From NCBI GenBank assembly GCA_017466455.1, contig JAFTUD010000013.1:62001-126000 (forward strand): a DNA stretch of 64,000 bases. Direction: 5' to 3'. A program made the translations under genes and the position numbers. Every line of letters starts with the position of its first letter. Positions within the stretch are counted from its first letter, which is position 1. Below are positions 58,629-64,000 of this stretch, piece after piece. The DNA comes from Clostridia bacterium (GTDB taxonomy: Bacteria; Bacillota_A; Clostridia; Oscillospirales; CAG-272). Under the pieces are notes generated by a model. That model had not been told where the DNA came from. It searched no databases and worked only from the letters and a program-made list of their open reading frames with translations.

Positions 58629-60245
58629 TTAATATTCCTTGGTAGTAGCCGGTTGAAGTGCGACAACCGTGTCAAGTGTAACGAACTTAAAGCTACCGCC
58701 TGCGATAGCGCCCTGCGCTACTGATTCGCCTGTTGTGTGCTGAACGAATCCTGCCGAGCCGTCACTGCCGATTACATATGCGCAAATTACGAGCTTTAAG
58801 GTGCTATTTGAGGTTGTGTCAAAGTAAAGCGCACAGTCAAATACACTGTACTGTCTGTCAATGTCAACCTGTACGGACTTTTCGGTGTTTACCTTGTTGC
58901 TTTCATCAAAGAATGTCTTACCCTCAAACGCATCGGCATTTGCGATTACAATACCGTATGAGGTAGCGCCCATTATCTCCTCGTAGATAGCAAGGCTATT
59001 GTGATTTACAGTATATCCCGCACTAATTGCCTTTCCGTCAGGGCTAAGTGAATATCCCTTTGCGGTGAAGATTTTTTCAACCGTTGTTGCATCCTGCGAG
59101 CTTCCGCAGTTAGGGCAATAGAGATTTACCGAGAAATCGGTTGCGAAGTCTACAAATTCCGCCAAGGTCTTTTCATATTCACATTCCTTGCAAACAATAT
59201 TGAAGGATAACTCGTTTATATAATTTGCCTTCTTTTCGCTATTTATGGCATTTACAAATGTAGGCATTGCGTTAGCGTCAGTGAATGTGAACGATCCGCC
59301 TTGAATATCCATACTAAATCTTGAAAGGTCAGCACCGTCAGCAAACATAGACGATCTTGTGAAGGTGTATGTTCCACCATATATTACCACATTAGCAATA
59401 GGAGATGTAGCTGTTGCAATAAGGCGTCCGCCACCCTGATTGCTTGGGAGATTAAGTGTACAACCATCGTGCAAATAGATGTTGTATGAGCCTGATGCAG
59501 GTGTTGAGTTTTGAGCAACGAGCTGTCCTGATGTATATGAGCCATAGAAATGGAAATCAAGCTTTGATGTTGTCTTATAATCGTTTATTCTTAGAAGGCA
59601 ACACTTTTGAGTCCAGTCGCTCTTTGCGCTAATGCCCTTACCAACAACTATTTTGCAATCAGATGTCGCGGTGCATTTGACATTCAGGAAATTTCCGCCC
59701 CAGTATCCATCAAGCTTTCCGTCGCCAAGCAAATAAATGCTTATATCTGTACTGTCAAACAAGGTGCAGTTTCCAGTAGCGATTGTATGACCGTTAAAGA
59801 AAACTCTTGTTGTTGTGCCATTTGCCGGCTTCATCGGTCCGCCCGCATTGTGACGAGTTCCTGTTCCTTGACCGCCATTGGGATTTACAAATTCAAAGTT
59901 AAAGTCCATATCCGCCGTAAGGATGTAGTTTCCAGCGGAAGCGTTTTTCCACTCTGTGTAATTTGAAATCTTCGCACATTCGATGGTGTAGAGGTTTGTG
60001 TCCTTGGTGAATGAAACGGTTTCGCCTGCCTTCCATGCTCTGCCGTCGTCGGTGAAGTAAACGGTTACTGTTTCGTTTGCCTCGGTGTTTCCTGTTAGGG
60101 TGAGTGCGCCATTATGCGTTGTTGACTCGCTTGTATTGTCAGCGCCACTGTATAGAGTGATAGTTGCGGCATATGAGCTAATAGCAAGTGCAAGCATAAG
60201 AGCAAGTGCCATAACGAGGGTGATGATAATTCTCTTGCTTTTCAT
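58629..60245 (-). CDS. Secreted beta-helix-like protein with C-terminal KGYS domain
   Basis: 538 residues: signal peptide (ITLVMALALMLALAISSYAA), a long beta-rich region of short strands with Gly/Asn turns (GKLDGYWGGNFLNV, SPIANVVIYGGTYTF, SMDIQGGSFTF) like a right-handed beta-helix, a zinc-ribbon-like C-x2-C … C-x2-C (VCKECEYEK, YCPNCGSS), and a ~140-residue C-terminal domain beginning AKGYSLSPDGKAISAGY. That domain aligns with the end of the LRR protein at 21237-23147 (YGIVIANAD / IGIIIANAE; LKLVICAYVI / LNLVICAYVI). Function unknown; no membrane anchor or sortase motif is visible. Controlled by the second poly-G promoter element. Confidence 0.85.
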   Translation of the reverse strand: MKSKRIIITLVMALALMLALAISSYAATITLYSGADNTSESTTHNGALTLTGNTEANETVTVYFTDDGRAWKAGETVSFTKDTNLYTIECAKISNYTEWKNASAGNYILTADMDFNFEFVNPNGGQGTGTRHNAGGPMKPANGTTTRVFFNGHTIATGNCTLFDSTDISIYLLGDGKLDGYWGGNFLNVKCTATSDCKIVVGKGISAKSDWTQKCCLLRINDYKTTSKLDFHFYGSYTSGQLVAQNSTPASGSYNIYLHDGCTLNLPSNQGGGRLIATATSPIANVVIYGGTYTFTRSSMFADGADLSRFSMDIQGGSFTFTDANAMPTFVNAINSEKKANYINELSFNIVCKECEYEKTLAEFVDFATDFSVNLYCPNCGSSQDATTVEKIFTAKGYSLSPDGKAISAGYTVNHNSLAIYEEIMGATSYGIVIANADAFEGKTFFDESNKVNTEKSVQVDIDRQYSVFDCALYFDTTSNSTLKLVICAYVIGSDGSAGFVQHTTGESVAQGAIAGGSFKFVTLDTVVALQPATTKEY

Positions 60246-60302
60246 AAAATTTCTCTCCTTTTAGATTCGCCTCACGGGCGTATGATATATTTTGGTAGTT
60301 TT

Positions 60303-60391
60303 AGTATATCATAGCAATGTTGACCTTGTCAAGGCATTTTGCACAAAAAACTACGCCCCCCCCCCGATTTTTGTGCAAATTGCACAAAAAT
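60303..60391 (-). promoter_or_regulatory. Promoter with poly-G/TGCACAAAA upstream element, copy B
   Basis: Minus strand TTGACA (60327-60332), 18 bp, TATACT (60303-60308). At 60333-60391 the same upstream layout as at 23231-23289: a TTTTGCACAAAA word, a run of 10 C (60356-60365) and GATTTTTGTGCAAATTGCACAAAAAT-type double dyad. A CGCC/GGCG hairpin lies in the leader before AAGGAGAG. Confidence 0.75.
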
Positions 60392-60658
60392 AAATGCGGA
60401 ATTCGGAGTGCGAAATGCGGAATGGTGCTGACGCAAGTTCGGAATTCGGAGTTCGGATGTGCGCACACCCCAAGAACACGAGCCTCGGCGAAGTGCGATT
60501 GGCTGGTGGTAGCCATGCACGCGACCGTAGGGAGTCGCAGTGAGGAATGGTGCTATCGCAAATAAGGAGTTCGGAATTCGGAGTTCGGAGTGATAGGTTA
60601 GAATATTGCTTCGGGGCGAGTGGAAACAGCTTGTACTAAACAAAAGCGGAGCTTGCGA
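60392..60658 (-). repeat. Modular mosaic intergenic repeat, copy 2
   Basis: No coding frame. On the minus strand it carries the modules of copy 1 (7273-7540): AAGCTCCGCTTTTGTTTAGT with ACAAGCTGTTTCC (about 60620-60656), GAAGCAATATTCTAACC (about 60597-60613), heptamer words, and two copies of the TTGCG…AGCACCATTCC module (about 60420-60437 and 60545-60562). A 110-bp insert with no match in copy 1 (about 60455-60540) separates the two halves. Confidence 0.8.
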
Positions 60659-60763
60659 CCCGAGGTACTCGGGCATGAATTGACGGCAAGCCGTCATGAA
60701 TCTCACCTTTGGTGCATGAATTGTTCCTACGGAACATGAATTGCCCTTACGGGCATGAAATTA
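60659..60763 (+). repeat. Hairpin array with CATGAATT linkers
   Basis: After CCCGAG-GTA-CTCGGG (60659-60673), four hairpins are separated by CATGAATT: GACGGC-AA-GCCGTC (60682-60695), CACC-TTT-GGTG (about 60704-60714), GTTCC-TAC-GGAAC (60723-60735) and GCCC-TTAC-GGGC (about 60743-60754), closing with CATGAAATT. 60786-60819 adds a weak ATATGG/CCATAT dyad and 60824-60838 repeats CCCGAG-GCT-CTCGGG. Confidence 0.85.
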
Positions 60764-60845
60764 TTAAATGATATGGGCGCGTTTTGATATGGCTACACAC
60801 TTATTATCATTCCCCATATGCCACCCGAGGCTCTCGGGGCAAAAC

Positions 60846-60871
60846 AAAAAGCCGAGAAATCTCGGCTTTTT
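60846..60871. terminator. Terminator after the beta-propeller-like gene
   Basis: GCCGAG (60851-60856), AAAT, CTCGGC (60861-60866) with A- and T-runs on both sides, 37 bases after the stop codon of the minus-strand gene. Confidence 0.82.
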
Positions 60872-60907
60872 GAGGTATTTGATTTAGTATGTTAATTAGT
60901 CTTAAAA

Positions 60908-61903
60908 TCATTTCTCATACTGATATGAGTAGACATAGTTACCGCCTGTGAGCTTACCAAAGAGGTATTTCATTGACGCGCTTTCGCCTATTATGTAAAC
61001 TTTTCCGTCCTTACAAACGATTTCCTCTGCCATAGGCGGAGATACGATGTTCTTTTCCAAGCATTTGCTATCAAGGAAGGTAAGCGGAATCACATCACCC
61101 CTTGGAGTTGTAAATTCGCCCTTGCTTGCCTGTGCCACATCGTACATATAGATATGCGACTTTGAAAGTCCCCACGATGATGAAAGAAGGATTTTTCCGT
61201 TTTCATCAACGGTCATGCCCTGAATTGCATCGGTAATTGAGTATGCGCTATTTGGATATATAGACACAGGGTACGAGGTTTCGGGGTTTAGCTCATATTG
61301 ATAGATTATTGCCGTGTTCTTATCTCCGTTTGGTGTGGTGATATGATGTGAGGCGGGTGTTTCGTAATCTACCGCACGGTAGAAGTTTCCTGCATAGAGG
61401 GTATTTCCTATCGCCTCAACGAAGGCAACGCCGAAATCAACCTCTATTGTATCATACTGCTTTGCCTTGTTATCGTTATCAAGAATATCCGAAAGCTCAA
61501 AGAGCGCAAGGCTCTTTCCGTCGGCTATGTATGCGTAATCGCCATAAACGGTAATACCGCCGACATGGCTTGTAAAGGGGGAGCCGTCCTTTTCATAAAG
61601 GTCGATTTTCCTTGCCTTGCCATCGCCATCTCTTGGGATAACATAGACCATTGAGGGGCTTTGTTTATCCTTATGATAGCCTGTATAGAGATACAGTCCG
61701 CTTTCCTCAATATATTCAAAGCCCTGTGGAACGCTTCCGTCCCAAAGACCGGGGATTTTAAACTCCTTATCGGCATCCTTATAGAAGTCGGCGAACACGA
61801 TATTCTCACCTATTGAGAAGCCTGCAAGGACGAGAAATATGAACGCAAGGAAGCCACCTACCGCAATAAGCGTAATTTTTGTCGCTTTATTCATTTTTTT
61901 CAT
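60908..61903 (-). CDS. Membrane-anchored beta-propeller-like protein
   Basis: 331 residues: one N-terminal membrane helix (LIAVGGFLAFIFLVLAGF, uncleaved anchor likely) and an extracellular domain of repeated strand blocks (GLYLYTGYHKDKQSPSMVYV, GGITVYGDYAYIADGKSLAL, GNTLYAGNFYR, GKILLSSSWGLS, GKVYIIGES) like a six- or seven-bladed propeller. No catalytic residues can be named. It starts 42 bases after the stop of the large surface protein gene, with CGGAG before the ATG, so it is likely co-transcribed with it. Confidence 0.78.
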   Translation of the reverse strand: MKKMNKATKITLIAVGGFLAFIFLVLAGFSIGENIVFADFYKDADKEFKIPGLWDGSVPQGFEYIEESGLYLYTGYHKDKQSPSMVYVIPRDGDGKARKIDLYEKDGSPFTSHVGGITVYGDYAYIADGKSLALFELSDILDNDNKAKQYDTIEVDFGVAFVEAIGNTLYAGNFYRAVDYETPASHHITTPNGDKNTAIIYQYELNPETSYPVSIYPNSAYSITDAIQGMTVDENGKILLSSSWGLSKSHIYMYDVAQASKGEFTTPRGDVIPLTFLDSKCLEKNIVSPPMAEEIVCKDGKVYIIGESASMKYLFGKLTGGNYVYSYQYEK

Positions 61904-61945
61904 TTTTTGTCTCCGTTTTTTTGCCTGTTTATGAAAATTTTCGCC

Positions 61946-64000
61946 TTACTCCGCTACGATTGGTGCGGGAATGTGTACGAATTTAGGGGTTGCTGTCGCA
62001 TTTACGCTAACGAAGCCCTCGTTTGAGGCAACATCGGACCTTACTCCGTCACCATACTCGTTTGTAAGCTCTATAACGGTTGCGCCGTTGCTTGACGGAA
62101 TGAGTACATTTTCAATCACGCCGTCACCGTCGGTTGCATTCCATACTGCGTAAATTTTATTATCGCTTGCGTCCTTAAATTCATAAATCATCGCACCCTG
62201 TGCGTTTTCTACGACTGAACTAAAGGTGTAGCCCGTTAAGGTCTTTCTTGCGATTTGCAGGTAATAGTTAGCAAGCTTTGCGCTATTATCGGCAGTAATT
62301 GTGCCGAAGCCGTTATACTCCGAGCCCTCTATGTCCTTTAGCTGGCAAATTGACGCATTGTCAACTCCTATGCCCGCAAAGATGAGCATTGAGCGCACGA
62401 GGTAGTCAGCCTGCCTTTGCTCGGTTGCGTAATATTCGCTTTCGCTATCAAGGGTATTATAGCCGAAGGCGCTTACGAAAAGCTCAACATGGCTGTAATT
62501 TTCATCTCTGTATTTTGCTATTTTAAGTAGCTCACTATCCTCGGCAAGATATACGCTTTCGGGTGTTACGCTTGACGGTACAAATGCCTCGGTATTAAAC
62601 GCGCCTACAAACACAGGCTGTTCATCTGCGCGAAGGAGAGCAAGCTCCTCCATAAACGACTGAATATATGCAAGGCTTGGGGTCTTTAGCGCGCCCATTA
62701 CGAGCTTTGCGTCCTCATTCGCCTTGATAACGCCTATGTCGCTATCCTCACTTCCCTCGCCGTCATAGGCAAGGCTGAAGATTTTTGCGTAATCCCTTGC
62801 GCTGATTCCAAGCTCGGGGTGTCTTCCTATCTCAATCAAGCGAAGGTTGCCGAGCATTTGGTTTTCGTATGCGCTTTCATACTTGAAGATTGCTTTCGCA
62901 AGGTCTCGGTATGTCTTTTTTTGCTCGGGGAGTGGCTTGAATGCGGTATCCTCAAGCTCGGTAAGAAGCGGAGCGATGTCCGCCTTTAATGTGTCAATAG
63001 CACCGTCAACCGCTACGATAAGCTGTGCATCGGTAAGCTCCTCACCGTTTCCGTCATCACCCTCGCCCTCAAGCTCGGCAAGCGGTTCTGCCTCGGTGGT
63101 TGCCTCGGTATTTTCCTCGGTGGTAAGCTCGCTCTCGGTGCTTCCCTCACCCTCATCGGGGCTTGGCGCACCCTCGCTCCTTGGAATTATTTCATCAAGC
63201 GTCAGAGCAAGATTTACAAAAAGCTCACAGAACGGATTTTCCATATCGTTATCCTGAAGGGCGAGCGCCTCGGTCTTAATTTCGGTAGCCTTGGCAATAA
63301 GATCCTCACCCTCAAGGTCCGCGTAGGTCGCCTTCAGATTTTCAATAGAGTTATTAAGCTCGGTTATTGCATCGGTAAGCTCGCCTTCATTTGTTGCCTC
63401 GCTCACAAGCACGAATGCGCTCTTTAGCTCGGCGAAAAGCACGCTATCTCCTATTGCAAGGGCGATTTTTTCCGCGTCCTCAAGGTATACTGACGGAAGT
63501 GGCTCGTTACTCTCAACAAAATTAGCGAATTTTATGTCAAGAAGGAGTGATGTCCTGCTCTTATAAACCGTTGAAGCACGGGTAAGGGCAAGCTGTTCAT
63601 AGTCCTCATCCATTTCATCCTCAAAGTCCTTATACACACGAACAAGGGAGAAATATCCGTTTGTCCTTGCGTGAACAACGAGTGGGTTTGTCGCCGGGAT
63701 TGGGTTTGGCAATACGAAGTCAACATTTGTTCCCATTAGCTTGTCAAAGGTAGCGGGATTTCGCTCGGGCAGGGGCTTTGGCTCGGGCTCGGGCTCGGCA
63801 GGTGGCTCACTTCCCGTATCGGTGCTTACCTCGGTGTCGGTATTTGTAATTTCCTCAGAGCTTGTCGGCTCCTCACTCGGCACGCTGTCGCTCTCGCTTG
63901 GCTCTGCCTCGCTTGGCGGTGTCGACTCGCTCGGCTTTTCGCTCGTTGAGGACTGCTCCTCAAGAAAGCTTCCGCCCATTCCTGTCGCCATGTCGTAAAT
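61946..64000 (-). CDS. Large secreted glycosidase-like protein, N terminus outside the window
   Basis: At least 681 residues, open to the right edge (codons before the first visible Met are also open), so the signal peptide and start lie beyond 64000. A Ser/Glu/Pro/Thr linker (about the first 75 visible residues) leads to a barrel-like domain interrupted by an acidic Glu/Thr-rich insert (SPDEGEGSTESELTTEEN onward). The C-terminal part has VFVGAFNTEAFV, VELFVSAFGYNT, QRQADYLVRSMLIFAGIGVD and a final beta domain. It resembles glycosidases of the GH39/clan A type in which that segment reads (S/T)EFGYDT with a catalytic Glu; here the Glu is Ala. So it may be a non-catalytic glycan-binding relative. 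Confidence 0.7.
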   Translation of the reverse strand: MYDMATGMGGSFLEEQSSTSEKPSESTPPSEAEPSESDSVPSEEPTSSEEITNTDTEVSTDTGSEPPAEPEPEPKPLPERNPATFDKLMGTNVDFVLPNPIPATNPLVVHARTNGYFSLVRVYKDFEDEMDEDYEQLALTRASTVYKSRTSLLLDIKFANFVESNEPLPSVYLEDAEKIALAIGDSVLFAELKSAFVLVSEATNEGELTDAITELNNSIENLKATYADLEGEDLIAKATEIKTEALALQDNDMENPFCELFVNLALTLDEIIPRSEGAPSPDEGEGSTESELTTEENTEATTEAEPLAELEGEGDDGNGEELTDAQLIVAVDGAIDTLKADIAPLLTELEDTAFKPLPEQKKTYRDLAKAIFKYESAYENQMLGNLRLIEIGRHPELGISARDYAKIFSLAYDGEGSEDSDIGVIKANEDAKLVMGALKTPSLAYIQSFMEELALLRADEQPVFVGAFNTEAFVPSSVTPESVYLAEDSELLKIAKYRDENYSHVELFVSAFGYNTLDSESEYYATEQRQADYLVRSMLIFAGIGVDNASICQLKDIEGSEYNGFGTITADNSAKLANYYLQIARKTLTGYTFSSVVENAQGAMIYEFKDASDNKIYAVWNATDGDGVIENVLIPSSNGATVIELTNEYGDGVRSDVASNEGFVSVNATATPKFVHIPAPIVAE

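Noticed and set aside
1..64000. Prophage, integrative element or insertion sequence
   Set aside because: No integrase, transposase, capsid, terminase or relaxase-like protein was found on either strand; the accessory genes seen are isolated.

Overview
The window looks like a chromosomal segment of an anaerobic, gut-type Gram-positive Clostridia (Bacillota). The evidence is AddAB rather than RecBCD, an L-lactate dehydrogenase, a four-subunit sodium-pumping decarboxylase, a glycyl-radical-enzyme activase, many lipoproteins with Ser/Glu-rich linkers, and uniform sigma-70 promoters (TTGACA-like, 17 bp, TAAAAT-like). The species cannot be named from the sequence. No rRNA, tRNA, CRISPR array, prophage or intact insertion sequence was seen. 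About 47 protein genes plus one probable relic fill most of the 64 kb.

Layout. 0-7.2 kb: serine hydrolase + MFS pair, an acidic zinc-ribbon membrane protein, an ABC exporter half, a possible gene relic and ldh, all on the minus strand. 7.3-11.4 kb: a mosaic repeat, then Nudix, hypothetical, endonuclease/exonuclease/phosphatase, HAD and SGNH-esterase genes. 11.5-21.2 kb: transglutaminase-like protein, FGGY sugar kinase, glycyl-radical activase + dipeptidase, a GH5-like glycosidase, a YjbR protein, and a GH43 xylosidase coupled to an esterase. 21.2-31.7 kb: a large LRR surface protein behind a poly-G promoter element, a three-gene Fic/Doc cassette, a serpin lipoprotein, a HAD gene and two tandem GH36 alpha-galactosidases. 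31.8-34.2 kb: an AT-rich accessory patch (DUF4143-type ATPase, XRE regulator, truncated SLOG-like gene). 34.3-39.4 kb: DUF4091 protein + esterase lipoprotein, a hairpin array and an HtrA-like lipoprotein protease. 39.5-45.2 kb: a tight six-gene operon around tadA, a second hairpin array and a divergent topoisomerase B subunit. 45.5-54.5 kb: gtrA-like, queG-like, addB and addA. 54.6-58.4 kb: a third hairpin array and the Na+-pumping decarboxylase. 58.6-64 kb: a second poly-G-promoter secreted protein, repeats, and two surface/secreted proteins, the last cut by the window edge.

The genes fit a saccharolytic fermenter of plant fibre. Xylan-type (GH43, esterases, GH5-like) and galactoside (two GH36) enzymes feed sugars through an FGGY kinase. 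Redox is balanced by lactate dehydrogenase, and the decarboxylase conserves energy as a sodium gradient. Serpin, HtrA-type protease, LRR and collagen-like lipoproteins suggest a protease-rich community at the cell surface.

The most unusual content is intergenic. (1) Arrays of short, mutually different hairpins are separated by a constant linker. Three loci share the linker TCGATATG, and two further loci use other linkers. Several hairpins keep one inner module while the outer stem changes by compensation. (2) An upstream element of TGCACAAAA palindromes plus a C10/C11 (G on the coding strand) tract sits before the promoters of two secreted proteins that share an unrecognised C-terminal domain. 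(3) A structured repeat with covarying stems occurs at the left edge and between oadB and oadA. (4) A modular mosaic repeat with heptamer minisatellites is present twice in inverted orientation. These, with the Fic cassette, are the best candidates for undescribed biology.
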